From Amoebophrya sp. A120 (lineage: Eukaryota > Sar > Dinophyceae > Syndiniales > Amoebophryaceae), in the NCBI GenBank assembly GCA_905178155.1, contig CAJINV010000001.1, forward strand, positions 1,880,904-1,944,903: DNA of 64,000 nucleotides. Direction: 5' to 3'. Shown here piece by piece: positions 36,001 to 48,348 of the stretch. A program made the translations under genes and the position numbers. Within the stretch, counting starts at the first letter, position 1. Each line of letters starts with the position of its first letter. The notes beneath the pieces are model-generated. The model did not search any database, was not told the DNA's origin, and saw only the letters and a program-made list of their open reading frames with translations.

Positions 36001-38978
36001 TGCTTTATGATTGATGCCCTCGTGGTCCTCGTGCGCGTTCACGCTCCGCGCTTCAAAGGAATTTGATAGGTTAGCCGCCGCAGCGGTTGCACGACAATCA
36101 GCTTCAGGATGAGTCAGTCCTGTCGTTGTCCACTTCGGCACTTTCCCCGTCGCCTGCACGATATTCTCCGGCAACTGGTTTGCTACGGATTCCGCCGCGA
36201 GTGACTCCAACAACTTCACACTTTCGATTTCAAATCTACTTTTTGTCGTCGTCAGGCGGGACAATGAGGAATCATCGTGCGGCGCGGACTCTTCAGCTGT
36301 GCCACTTGCAGAGTTCGTCTTCGTGTTCATCAGCATGCCACTCCTCAGTTGTTCTACTTTTCTCGGCGATTTAACGCTCTGCTCCGCGAAGGCCAGCACG
36401 TCCTCCGCGAGAAGCTGCGAAATCAAGACGTGGTCCGCGGTCCGTTTCCCACCACTCCCGCCCTTCTGCAGTTCCTTCTGCAAAATCCGCATGTCCCCGA
36501 ACAACCGGTCCAGAAGCTGCTCCCTCCCGGAATCCCAGCAGTTGTTCGGAGATATGGCGTTGCAGTTTTGCCGGCAGTGGTGGGTGAAATGGAGGGTCAT
36601 ACACAGCAAATTACCCACACACGTGCAAACGCGGTCTCTGCATGAAAAAACTGGGCTTCGATCCTAGTTTTGCATGGCAAGCGTTAGAAGTACACTCCAA
36701 ATTGGTGAAATTTGTGATGCATCTTGTACATGTACGGGAAATTTGTATTGCATACGGGTGTCGATGGTCGCCGCGGAGAGATTTGCTTTCATCGTGGCAA
36801 ACACTACCGTTCTGCAGTTCCCGGAAAGCGCGTGCGCGAGCAGCATCAGCAGTTTGTGCTCCCGGTAGGCAGGGAGAAAGTGGTCAAGGTCGCTTTGGGA
36901 TTGCTGAGTAGTAGATGTAGAACAAGCAGGGTTATAATTTGCAATACTGTTCATCGTCGGAAAAAACTGGCTGCTTCCCTGGCTGTTGCAACTGAGAAAG
37001 CTTTCGTCGTTTTTGTTCGTTCCCGCACTCGTCGGGCTGGCGAGATGGAAGGAGCTAGAGGCCGCGCGGTCCTTGTTCATCTTCGCACTTTGCGGCGACG
37101 CGGAGACAGACGTACTATTCGTTTTCTTCGGACTGGAAAGCGCAGAGGAAACAGAGTTGTACCGACTGGACTTCTTCCCCGGCAGCGGCGGGGGCGCGCC
37201 GAAGGAGGGAAGCAAGTCTTTTAGCGGTGACGTTCTGCTGTGCACTACCTGTTTCTCCCTCTGTGCAAGCTGGACGCGATGCTTGTGCTGCGGCAGCTGC
37301 TGGATGCACTCGGAGAGTTTGGTGAGAGCAATGTCTTCGTGGTCGTAGTTGTCACAACTTCTTGACGAGGTGGACGAGTCGTGGCCTGCGAGGTCGACGA
37401 AAGTGAGACTGGCGACCTGGAGAATTGGCGGCGGAGAGGTTGGGGTAGAAACATTTGAGGAGCGACTGACGACTGCTTTCGACAAGAAAGTTGAGGTCGT
37501 GGTTAAGCTTGTAGATTTGATCTTCGCCTGTGGCTGCTTTTTTGCGGTTGCTGGACCTGGACCTGGACCACCAGCAGCACTTCCTTGCATGCTATTGCCA
37601 CACGACGCCGAGTGTTTATTTGCGGTTGAGCTTGAGCTTCCCCCTCCAAACGCCGTCGCGGGGGCGTCCGAAAAAAATGACGTGCCTGGTCCATCCCCTA
37701 ATAAACTGCTTGCAGCCCCAGAGGGCGATTTCGGCGACACAGTTTCCACACTACACGAGCTGTTTTCCACGCCAAAAGCCTCGCGAAATTCCTCCCGTCT
37801 TGACTTTCTCACTGGTTTCGGAATCTTTGAAGGCGGATGAACAGGCAACTCTGCAACAACTTCCTCCTCCCCCTTCACCGGCGACCCGCTGCAGCTCATG
37901 GGGAGATGACTCCTCGCGTAGCGTTCGACGAGGAAGGTCAGGTAAGTGTGTGCGGTTCTTTTCCACCCTGATAACGCGCGTGATTTGAACGCGTAGTCGA
38001 GAATTCGTTGCACGTCCCCGATCGAGTCGATGTCGTGCCGGGCGAGGTTTTCCACGACCAGCCCCGCGCTTGGCCGGTACCGGATGTATGGCTTGCTAGT
38101 CCTGCTGGATTGATGGGAGGTCTTCTTGGGTGAAGAACTACACGAAGCAGCGGCATGATTAAAAGAAGGTGAGGACTTCTTGCTTCTTGGCGACTGTTGA
38201 TCACATTTTTGTACAAGATCTTGATCTTTAGCATTATCGATATCAAGCAGATCTCGCATCTCTTCCCGGTCCAGCTCGAAGAAGCTGCAGCGGATCGAGT
38301 AGACGAAGCGGCTGTGGTCGAGCGAATCAAACAGTCGGGAAAAGACCCCCGGAACGATGGACCCAAAAAGCGCGGTGGATTTCCCAGTCCCGTGGCCGCC
38401 GTAGGTGAGTAGGCAGGTGTTCAGCCCCTTGTGCACAACACTGTCCACGAGCGGAGCTGCAACGAGCTCGGATACCTGGTTATTTGGGTGTGACAAAGTG
38501 TCGTGGTCGGTACAACAGAAGAGCACACGTCTGAATTTAGATTTACGAATTGCAACCTCTAAAACGGCCTGAAAGTGATGATGCTTTGTTGCGGAGGTCG
38601 TTTCTCTGGGATGTTTTCACTGGAGTCCGAAAAGTTTTTTTCAACAGAGCTAGCACGACTGTAAGAAGATCTACTTCTCATTCTCACCTCTCTGCCTCCG
38701 TCGCTCGGGCGGAGCGTGCGGTAGTCAAAGATGCGGTCGAAACTGTAAACGACGCCTTCTGTGACGAGCGTCTCATCGTCAGCGCCTTTCTGCAAAAACT
38801 CGGACTCATCGCTCGGTTCCGGATGGATCTGTAGAAACACCTTCATGCGCTCCGTCGCAGTCTGTTTTTTTGGCTGATGGTGCTTCGTTGGTCGCGATTG
38901 GTTACTTCCGAAGCCTGGCGCGGACGAAGCGCCAGCCGCGGAAGCGGTCGCGTGTAGATCCACGTGAAGCAGCGTCAT
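30015..38978 (-). CDS. Kinesin-3-like motor with FHA domain and long disordered tail
   Basis: Exons 38978-38688, 38556-36756, 36593-35447, 35297-31012 and 30796-30015 join to 2768 aa. The motor starts at about residue 45 (MKVFLQIHPE; YSFDRIFDYRTL). The P-loop is YGGHGTGKST, switch I is degenerate (KRTAHTYLTFLVER in place of SSRSH), switch II is FVDLAGHD in place of DLAGSE, and the helix YREHKLLMLLAHALSGNCRT and neck TIDTLHFTHHCRQ are recognisable. Ser-rich loops inflate the motor. An FHA-like domain follows (LLNLHPDRMLDRLLKFPLGD ... ISVNGDLID ... NGDILSIGTTLRLEFY), as in KIF1/KIF13. A short coiled coil (near residue 1100) precedes about 1600 residues of Ser/Thr/Asn-rich disorder. An in-frame GTG at 39062 lies upstream; I use the first ATG. 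ATPase competence is uncertain. Confidence 0.8.
35298..35446 (-). mobile_element. Introner, 149 bp (family B)
   Basis: TSD CCAGT; TIR CCCGTACACGTACAAATGC and complement. Removal joins EDASADP to VLVQEQEQRK, linking the FHA exon to the tail exon. Confidence 0.83.
36594..36755 (-). mobile_element. Introner, 162 bp (family B)
   Basis: TSD ACCC; removal recreates the kinesin neck motif TIDTLHFTHHCRQ (family pattern E-T-L-x-T-L-x-F-A). Same TIR family as 35298-35446, with CTGTGCAAATTACCC-type divergence at one end. Confidence 0.82.
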
Positions 38979-40939
38979 GTTATTTTCGCACCGTCGTGTA
39001 CCGAGATGGAGATTTTGCTGGCTGACGGGGCCGCTAGGTCCGCTGGTAAAAGTGCTGCGCACACATCGCTGACATGGCCACGATTCCTTCTAAACCAACG
39101 CTACACCATTAATACGCTGACGGCAATGGCGTGGCTAGTGCTCAATTTCTAGTATTTCAAATGCAGATTGGAAATCCAACGAAGACCACAAATCATCAAG
39201 AAACAACACTTGCCAAAAAACCGATCTCTCCTCGGCAGAACTACGGCAGGGCTGGCAGCCACCGATCATGCCGGCCTCGGTCAACAAAAAAGCATATATC
39301 AAAAGTAGCACAATGCCAGTGCTGATGTCCGTTTTGGTTTTGTAAAATCTACCTCGCTCTCTCTCACAACAATGATGTCAATTATTCGATCCTGGCTGTA
39401 GTTCGCGTACAAAAAAACACCGGGACCCTTCCATCGGGCTGTGGCTTTGCTGCCGGCGGCGTCACCTGGTCGGGCTACCTAGTACTCACCAATCAAAAAA
39501 TGGTCGGAAACTGAAACCGAAACAGCTTCATCTTTAGACAACTTTATGAATTGGCATGAGCGCTGCGGCAGCCGCAGATGGAGCTGCATCTCAAGCTCAA
39601 CAAAAAGGAGCGCGTCAGAATTACTCCCAACTATGTGCATGCTCGAAGCGGAAGCGAAAGGGTGCTACACAGCAGCGCCTGCTCGTGTCCCAGGTTGCAG
39701 TATTTTCCACTGTCCCTGTGGTGTTCACGTTCATGCATGTGCTCAAAGTCGTCACTTATATTTCGTCCCCCATGAAACTCGCACTTGTATTACTGGAAGC
39801 GTATTTCTGTATTCAGATCATCTGACGCCCCGGCGCGGGTCAACGGTAGGCACTTGCTGCAAAAAATACACCCAGACGGCGCGCGCGGTAGCCCGTCCGG
39901 ATCTCGAGGTGAGCCCAGTATTTGCGTTATTCCCGCTCGTGAAAAGAGGTACGGTGGCGGAGGTGGGTCGACACGGTAGTTCGTTGGAGCTATTTGCGTC
40001 CGGTCCAAGTCCGTCGCTGACTGAAGTAGTATTGTATGTAGTTGCTTTCTAGCCCCTTGGTACTATTAATGATTTTCATCTGTTGAGGCGTGGCGCAAAC
40101 GCTCGGCTCCTACCGCTTATATTGGAAAGTAGAAAAATTTAAATCTACACTCAATACGGCATTTCGCTTCATCACCTCCATCAGGGGGCCGTCTCTCTGC
40201 GGCACCGATGAACTGCCTGAAGGACCACCCAGACCGACGACAGGTGTTATTGCTGTTGTTGGACCCGCCAGGGCTTGGTTGAAGTAGTTTGGCACGGGGG
40301 GCTGGACTGGCGCGCTTCCCGAAATTATACGCGTGTGGTCGAAGCTCGTCTGCATGGCCATCTATTTCTGGAAGCGTTTGTATTTCGTACTTTACGAAAA
40401 AACTCTGGTATTCTCGTACTTTTACTTCATGACTTCATAGCCAAATCTATTATCGTGTTGGTGTTGCAATTTTGCCTCTCATTCCTCGTTAACTTTAACG
40501 GTAGAGCTGGTCAACCCTTCCATGAGAGAGGAGACGCAGCTCGCGGAGCGACATAGACTGTGCTGACTGACATAGTACGTCTTCATATCAAAAAAAGTAG
40601 CAGTATAACTGCGGGTCTTTTCGTGCGCCGTGCTTCTGCTCGGATGCCGTAGAAAATGCAAATCCCGAGGCGTCTCTGCGGCAGATAAAGCTGCGCGCTC
40701 CATCGGGCGGGTGTGTGTCGGAGTAGTAAGTAATAAATCCCATAAGCATAAGACCCTACTCTCGGCTTACCCAATCCGCCGAACACTTACTTTTTTTGAT
40801 TCAAAAATTTCAAGCGACGTAAAGACACTTCGTTCCCGGTCGCCACTCCCAGTCACACACCAACACTCATCGTCTCCACTGAATTAATGACACACACAAA
40901 GAAGTGCGAGACGGCCAAATTCTGCCGATGACCAAGCTG
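38979..40939. other. Intergenic region with one possible small membrane ORF
   Basis: A plus-strand ORF 39556-39825 (89 codons, ATG) has a basic N-terminal half and a hydrophobic C-terminal half (VAVFSTVPVVFTFMHVLKVV), but it would be the only plus-strand gene in the window. Minus-strand frames at 39850-40000 and 40110-40361 look exon-like (for example NYFNQALAGPTTAITPVVGL) without clear splice partners. None is called. Confidence 0.35.
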
Positions 40940-42215
40940 GCAGCACCCATCTCACCTTGCTTCGGCCCCAGTGGGGCCGACGCGGCCGGCAGGTGCGGAT
41001 TGGGGCGAGGGCCACCTTCGCCCCCTCCGTTCGTCCCCCGACGGAGGGCGGCGGGCGAGCGTCGCAGAAAGAAGGCTACTTATGCACGCGCCGCGCCCGG
41101 CCGCGCCTCATCCCGGAGGGGCGCACACTCACCAACCCCTCGGGGAAGCCGAAACACGGGCGCCGGGCAACACACGGGCACCGGGGAGAACGAAGGAACC
41201 AACCCCCGCACGGAAGACGAAGCCCGGCCCCCCCAAACGAAGCCACCACCCACAATAGGCATAACAATGCACATCCCTAACATGATCGATCCCCCCAAGC
41301 ACCAATATCGACGGCGGGGGCGGGGGCTGGCCCGGCGGGCCGGGCGCGACGAAGGGCGGGCCGGCACCACGCCAGGAAGCCCCACCCCCCGCCCGCACTT
41401 CGCGACGCTGCTCGCGCCCCCTCAATATACCCGGACACCGCGGGGCCCAGTGCGCTCGAAGAGCCGGGCGAGAGTGCAGGCCTGGCCTTTCCCGGGCGGG
41501 CATTGTCACCACTTTGATGTCGGCTTGGCTGGGGGCGACCCCGCGGCCGGTTAATTTTTTTGCCGAATCCGCGCACGAGCCTGACGCGCGGGCGCGGCGC
41601 CGGCCGCAGGTTGGCGGCGCGGAGCGGGGGCGGGCGGGGGGGCGGCCCCCGGGTGAAACCCACGCACCGCGGGGCCGGGTGGCCCCAATGAAAGGGGTCG
41701 CGAATGAGAAAAAACCGCAAGCAGGGCCCACGCGCTGGGGCGGAGGCGTCTCCCGCGTCATTCAGTCACTTACTGCGAAACCCCGCGGCTGCGCCCGCCA
41801 TGCCTTTTCTCCGCCCGCTTGCTTCAAGTATTTCCCGCGGCCTATTCCGCGCCCCTACCCTGCTGGGCCAACCTCCCCGGCGCCGTCTCCTCCGTCGCCC
41901 AAAACTGCTCGGCCTGCCCCTCGTTCCTTTTTGCTAACTGCGCGGGGGTAGCATCTCGCCGCGGTGTGCGCCGAGGGAGCGAGCCCGCGCAGGGCCGGCG
42001 GGCGCGCAGATAGGACGGAGCCAGCGGGGGGCGGGGGCTCGCGCAATTCGGCCAATGCGCACCCATTCGCCCCGCCCCTTAGGGGGGCGCAGGTCTGGCC
42101 CGGCCCTGCTTCCCGGCTCCTTCCTTCACTGCGGCAGCCTTGGCGGCGGCCTGCGCGTCGGTGGCCTTCTTGTTGGCCAGTTTCCTCTGTCCCTCCATGC
42201 ACTGCGTAAAGACAA
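40940..42215. other. GC-rich island of unknown origin
   Basis: Base composition changes sharply to strongly GC-rich for about 1.3 kb, in contrast with AT-richer flanks. Open frames occur on both strands because stops are rare, for example 41129-41761 minus and 41514-41951 plus, and they encode Arg/Pro/Gly/Ala-rich sequence with no domain. A minus frame around 42095-42215 reads as a Lys/Ala-rich helix (MEGQRKLANKKATDAQ). No TIR or TSD was found at its borders. Foreign insertion, a GC-rich repeat or a CpG-like regulatory island are all possible. Confidence 0.5.
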
Positions 42216-43243
42216 CTATGGCCCACCGCCGGCGTCGCGAAAGATGCCGAAACCGTCCCGCAACCTGTAGCTGCGCCCTTCAACGAACACAAGTAGCAGC
42301 AACCCGCCAGAAATAGACTCTGGGTGGATCGCTACTACTAAATAATAGCGAGAATTCTTGCTCGCCTCTTGGTCTGCGGGCCTCGCCCTCGGCGTCGAGG
42401 AGGACTTGCCATAGAAAGGAAACGGCAACCACAACGAAAGTCGGGCTTCAACGTCTTCACTTTATCGCTTTGAGGGGCGAGAAGAAGGTTTCTGGTCGTT
42501 ATTAGGTCCAACGGCTCTGCTTCTGCAGAGTTCTTCTCACGGTGTGAAGCTACATGAGAACGCGCACAACAGGGCGAATGCAAAGACATTGCTAAACCAC
42601 TACGGAAGATAACTCGCGCCGTTCCGGATTGTTGTCTTCCTTGTCGCGAAGTAGATTTCACTTTATACATGCCTTTTTCGAAGGTGCCCCCTTTCTTCAA
42701 CATAGGTACTTCAACTTCTACGAAAAAAAACAAACTAAAGGCAGGAATCTTTTGAAACGGAGGTAGAATAGAGGAGGTAGAAATCGTCTCGATGTTGAAA
42801 AAAAATATTTTTAGAGAGAGCCTACATCTCTTGCTTCTGATAAGGCAAACAAGACTGACTTCTTTAAGTTCTACTTTGATTACAGAATGAGCTACACAAT
42901 ACCGTAGAGAAGACGTTATTGCTCTACCATACAAGTTTAACTTCCAATCGCAGCCAGTTATCTTGTTGAAAAAATCATCACACATCAAGCACAAGGAAAT
43001 CGCAATTACGAAATTGAGCAAGGTGTTCTCGCTTGCTCTGGCAACAGTATCACCACGATCCAACTCGAAGCAGCGGTGGAGAAAACGCTTGACCGCCACA
43101 ATGCAGGAAGCAAATTCGTAGCTGATGGTCTTGCTGGAAAATAAAACCTTCTCCGCCGCGCCTTGCAGCTCATCATCTCTGCAAGAACTACTCGTCAGCA
43201 ACTGAGTTTTATGATCCGCCGTCGCTCCACCTGCGATGCAGCC
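42216..43243. other. Intergenic region downstream of aconitase
   Basis: A long minus-strand frame (42338-43201, 287 codons, TTG first) is present, but its composition is unlike the coding exons, it lacks an early ATG and it has no domain. It is probably chance or 3-prime flank of aconitase. Confidence 0.4.
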
Positions 43244-46200
43244 CTATAGGATTTTCCGGAGGACGTAATTCAAAATCCCGCCGTGCTGGAAGTACTTGAG
43301 CTCCGGTGCGGTGTCCAAGCGGCTGACCACAGTGAACTTGGTTCCCGTGGTTTCGTATGCTGTGCAAAAACTATCCCACTTATCGAAGTCATGCATGGCA
43401 GATCTACCTTGTTGACCTAAGTCTGCATGACAAAACCCAATTTTCTTCTTGAAGAAGTTTGTCATGCGATTTCTACCAAGTGCGATATTTTTGCAATGCA
43501 TATTTCGCAGAGCACCTCGATGTCCATTCCGCAGTCCTTCAAGGCGGCCGGCAGGTCGATGGTAAATTGCTCCTTCCCGGTGAATATCCTGCGCAAAAGT
43601 ATCGCGCTCGTAGTAATTGCAGTTGGGCATTACAAATCTTTTTCCTAAGGTCAATCAGGATTACAAATTTCCATTTGTCATGCTGAGCCAATTTGTAATG
43701 CGATTACTACTCGTACAGCGATACTTTTGCAATGCATAGTGAACCCCAGCGTTTCCGCCGACTCGCCCTTCTTGAACTGCAGCGGCAGAATCCCCATCCC
43801 GACGAGATTACTTCGGTGGATCCGCTCGTAGCTCTGCGCGATCACGGCCTTGACGCCCTGGAGAAAGGGACCCTTCGCGGCCCAATCGCGGGAAGACCCC
43901 GACCCGTACTCGTTGCCAGCCATGATGATGGTGCCAAATCCCTCCTGCATGTACTTCTCTGCCGCATCGTACACGTCGAGAATCTCGCCGGACGGAACGT
44001 GCAGCGTCTGCGGACCGACTTTGCCTGAGTTGTGATAATGATAAAACTTGTGATTTATCGTAGAAGACTGAGCACTCACTCCCACTTGTAACTGAACTCG
44101 CATGTCTACAACTTGGCAAGCGTCATCTATCTGATGGTGCTGTCTCCATTTTCGCAAAGAGTCTTCATCAAATATTTCATTTTCAAAAAAAAATTGCATA
44201 TTAGTACCTGCCAACTTATTGACCAGTCTTATGTTCGCAAAGGTCCCGCGGGCCATCACTTCGTCGTTCCCGCGCCTCGAGCCGTAGCTGTTGAAGTCCT
44301 TCGGATCCACGCCCTTGCTGATCAAATACCGGCCGCCGGGGGAATTCTTCGTGATTTTCCCGGCCGGGGAAATGTGGTCGGTCGTGATCGAGTCTCCGCA
44401 GTTCAGCAGACAGTAAGCTTTCTCCAGCTTCACGATCGGGGTCGGGTCGACCAAAGTTGACTTGAAAAACGGCGGGTTGTGGATGTAGGTCGACGCTTCG
44501 TCCCAGGCGAATTGCGACCCCGTGGCGACTTCCAAATTGTTCCACCGGTCTGTTCCCTGCTTCATCTTCGCGTACACTTCCGTAAACACTTATCCACAGG
44601 AAATTTCATCCTACACACGTACCAATTTTTATGTGGCTTCCGCATGACAAAATTTTCCTTCAAACCTGTTCAGCATGACAAGCTGCTTCTTTTGAGGGTG
44701 ATGAAATTTGTGATGCATTTTGTACGTGTACAGAAGATTTGTATTGCATAACATCTCCGGCTGGACGCACTTCTTCTCGGTTTCCTCCACTAATTCCTTC
44801 GACGGCCAGATATCGGCGAGAAAGCAGTCGTTCCCGTCCTTGTCCTTCCCGAGCGGCTCCTTCTCGAAGTCAATCTGCAGCTTCCCGGCGAGTGCGTAGG
44901 CGACGACCAACGGAGGGGAAGCCAGGTAGTTGGCGCGGGTCAAGGGGTGGACACGACCCTCGAAATTTCGGTTTCCGGACAAGACCGCGCCGACCACCAA
45001 ATCCTTCTTCGTGATCGCATCCGCGACCTCCTCATCCAAGTCGCCGGAATTGCCGATGCAGGACTGGCACCCGAACCCGGTGGTGTAAAATCCGAGCTGT
45101 TCGAAGTACGGGAGGAGGTCGGCTTTCCGCAAGTACTGGTCAACGACCCCGGAACCCGGCGACAAGCTGGTTTTGACGTAGGGCTTCACGCGCAAACCCT
45201 TCAAATGCGCGGCCTTCGCGAGCAAGCCCGCGCCAAGCATCACGCCGGGATTGGACGTGTTGGTACAGGAGGTAATGGCGGCGAGGACGACGCTACCTGT
45301 AGTGAATATAAAATGTTGGACGATTCATCGTGTCCGGCCTTGTAATATCGCAAGGCATGTAATGAAGATATAAAGTGGTCCACACATCCTGACTGCTCGA
45401 CTTCAAGTTAAACGTCCATCTCCAACTACATGCAAGGATTTTTATACCGTGGCTCAACTCGAACTCCTCTCCATTCCCACTGTAGGTAAAGCTACTTGTG
45501 TCTGATAGGACAGCATCACCCAAGCCGAATCCCTTGAACCCGACTGGCGCGGTGAGGCATTTGGTGAAGTCGGACGGCATGTCGGACAGGGCAACACGGT
45601 CGTGCGGACGCTTGGGACCGGACACGCAGGGGACGACCGTGGACAGATCGAGCTCCAGGATTTGGGTGTACTCCACTGGGTCCTGGAAAATTGTTTATAT
45701 CAAAAATTGAAATACGTGGATCCTCGTTGAAAAATGCTTCTCTACTTACAAGCTGCATCAATCTTGACGCGCTATGTTGACTCCAAGTGTGGTCGTAAAT
45801 TGTCAAACCGAACAAGTCCAATCCTCAACATCAGTACTAAATTCCTACCTCCTTCCCCTCACCATATTCTCGGAACAGGCCCTGTGCGCGCAGATACTGT
45901 TCCACCAGCTTGATTTTCTCTTCGGACCGACCCGTTTGCCTCAGGTAGATCATCGCCTGTTCGTCCACTGGGAAAAAGCCCATCGTCGCGCCATACTCTG
46001 GGGCCATGTTCGCGATGGTGGCGCGATCGGCCAAAGTCAAATTTGCGCACCCGTCGCCGAAGAATTCGACGAATTTCCCCACCACGCCGAGCTTCCGCAG
46101 CATCGCGACGCAGGTGATGACCAGATCCGTGGCAACGACGGTCGGCTTCAAAGTCCCGGTGAGTTTGAACCCGACCACCTCGGGCAAGACCATGCTGATC

Positions 46201-47304
46201 GCCTGTCCCAGCATCACCGCCTCTGCCTCAATCCCGCCGACGCCCCACCCCGCGATACCCAACCCGTCGATCATGGTGGTGTGCGAATCCGTGCCGACGA
46301 GGGAATCCGGGTAGAGAGTGGAGTACTCATTCTCGAACACGACGCGGGCCAGGTACTCCAGGTTGTATGCATTGCAAAAGTATCGCAATCATGGTTTACT
46401 GATTGCCGTATATGCATGACAAATCTTCTTCTTAGGGTAAAACAGCATGACAAATTCCATTTGTCATGCAGAGCAAATTTGTAATGCAATAACTACTAAT
46501 ACGACACATTTGCAGTGCATAGGTTGACTTGGTGCACAATGCCGGACCCGGGCGGAACGATGGTCATGTTTTGAAACGCCTGCGCGCCCCACTTCAGGAA
46601 CGCAAACCGCTCCTTGTTGCGCATAAACTCGATTTCTTGGTTTTTCTCCAAAGCGGAAGCGTCGCGGGACACGTCCACTTGGACGCTGTGATCGATCACC
46701 TGTAGTTGTGCGAAGCATGTAAGACTAAGATAATTGTTTGCGAAGATAGGAATTCTAAGTTCCAACTTGAAAACTTCCTAGCAACTGAGCAATAGCCCAT
46801 GGTAAGTACCAGATCCGCGGGCACCAGCGGGTTAATCTTGTCCGGATCGCCACCAAGCCGTGCCATGGCATCCCGCATCGCAGCGAAGTCAACCACGGCG
46901 GGAACGCCGGTAAAATCCTGCAGCAACACCCGGGCGGGCTTGAACGGTACCTCCTGCTGGTCCTTACTTGTGGTTTTCCAGTTCAAAATGTTTTCCACAT
47001 CGGCAGTTTTCACTTCAAACCCGTCGCAGTTGCGCACGGCCGATTCCAGCAAAATCCGGATACTGTAGGGCAAAGACGCGATCCGCGGATCGTTCAGTGC
47101 CGGGAGCGAAAAGTAGTACTTTTTCGTCCCCGGCAACTCCTTCAAGCACTTCGCGGCAAACGGGTTGGCTTCGTGCGACTGCGAGCGCTGGCTCATCAGC
47201 TGTGGGGGAATGTTGGACCCCTCGGGGGCTGCGTTGGCCGCGGCGGTGTCGTCGCCGCCACCGACACAGCAGAGACCAGACTTTTTTTTCGGGGAGGATG
47301 TCAT
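43244..47304 (-). CDS. ACO1: Aconitate hydratase, cytosolic/IRP1 type
   Basis: Nine exons (47304-46810, 46699-46521, 46359-45849, 45682-45448, 45296-44750, 44584-44208, 44024-43739, 43579-43503, 43350-43244) join to 937 aa. It interconverts citrate and isocitrate with a 4Fe-4S cluster; the cluster cysteines are in [11 protein letters not shown] and [12 protein letters not shown]. Other landmarks: [91 protein letters not shown], and the swivel domain [17 protein letters not shown] with [14 protein letters not shown]. Length and motif spacing match the IRP1/aconitase A branch. The first 45 residues are Ser/Lys-rich with a Cys pair and no obvious mitochondrial presequence, so location is open. 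Four introns are GT-AG and four are introners. Whether it also binds RNA cannot be judged. Confidence 0.96.
43351..43502 (-). mobile_element. Introner, 152 bp (family A, diverged)
   Basis: TSD CGAAA; removal joins DIEVLCE to TTGTKFTVV in aconitase. TIR TGCAAAAACTATCCCACTT against TGCAAAAATATCGCACTTG. Confidence 0.88.
43580..43738 (-). mobile_element. Introner, 159 bp (family A)
   Basis: TSD TTCAC; removal joins ESAETLGF to [11 protein letters not shown], exactly the conserved aconitase text. TIR TGCAAAAGTATCGC; borders are not GT-AG in any TSD register. Confidence 0.9.
44585..44749 (-). mobile_element. Introner, 165 bp (family B)
   Basis: Short TSD (TGT, with TGTT also possible); removal joins VQPEM to FTEVYAKMK in aconitase. 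TIR GTACACGTACAAAATGC-like at both ends, diverged from other family B copies. Confidence 0.85.
46360..46520 (-). mobile_element. Introner, 161 bp (family A)
   Basis: TSD CAACCT; removal produces [15 protein letters not shown], a near-invariant aconitase segment, so the splice position is fixed by homology. TIR TGCAAAAGTATCGCA, diverged at the other end. Confidence 0.92.
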
Positions 47305-48348
47305 TTTTGGATTGGGACTGTGTTTTTTTCTTCAAACGTGCGAAACTTAGTACTCGATGTCGTGCGGGTTATTTGTACAAAAGAAATTCAAGAAGTTTCT
47401 ATTTTGCACGTGGAAAGAGAAAGTGAAGGTGAAGAACAAAAATGCAACTTGAAACGTGTTGATATTCGCTACTAGTTCTACAGAAGTATTGCTATCTTTA
47501 TCACTGTCAGAGCTGCATAGACAAGTAGGAAGGCAGCGAAATTCTCACTATCCATCTTGATGTAGTGAATGATGATTTAATCATCTAAACACAAATACTA
47601 ATAGTATTTGTGTTTATTTTTTGATGTTTTTCACAGAGTATTTCGGTACCGACTTTGATGATTTAAAGCCAGATGAGCATGAGGGAGGTTATTAGTCGCC
47701 TACTGCTACGACACTTCGCTTCTTCTTTGTCTGTACTTACACTTACACGAATCTGAGTGACAATGAGACTACTTCGGCACGACCTCTATCTTTGGGAAGA
47801 CTAGTAAAGCCGCTTTCTGTACATGGGAATCTTGGGTAGCTGCACTCATCAACGCCGCAAGAGTTTTTGCTTTAGCTCAGTCAGCAGTACCTCATCACAA
47901 CTCTCCATCTTGCTGCTCATGAGGATCTATAAAAAATACGCGAAACGCTAGCGCTAGGCTCGTCTAATTGACATGTTTTAGGGGAAGTTACTACAACAAC
48001 TTCTCAACAAGCTCTCACCAAAGTACTCAGGAGAACAACGTTTTTGCCCAGGAGGTAGATGCCCTCCTCGCTGCTTTCTGGAAGACTAGGCAACGCAGAC
48101 GCAGTGTCGCCCTAGTACAACACAGCGACGCGCGATGCAGTGCTTACGCTTAGAGGACTCTTCTATACTTCGTTCGACATTCACGCGAAAGCTGAAGATT
48201 GCAGCTCACCGCAAGAACAAACTAGCCGCGATTCGTCGTGCAATGTGTTCCACTCGAGTTCGAGTTCGTTGTTGTGTCAGCTGTTGCTGTAGCGTAATGA
48301 AGGAGCAGGAGCACCCTGATTGGATGTGAAAACTACATCCGTCACCAT
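47305..48348. other. Intergenic region, no supported gene
   Basis: Upstream of aconitase. Contains a small palindrome, ATACTAATAGTATTTGTG with its partner, near 47585-47615, and short frames only. Confidence 0.5.

Noticed and set aside
39556-39825. Plus-strand 89-codon ORF with hydrophobic C-terminus
   Set aside because: Opposite to every supported gene and without homology; kept only as a note in the gap description.
41129-41951. Overlapping ORFs on both strands in the GC-rich island
   Set aside because: Open by composition only; Arg/Pro/Gly-rich, no domain, no splice support.
42338-43201. 287-codon minus-strand frame after aconitase
   Set aside because: No early ATG, mixed composition, no domain; likely 3-prime flank.
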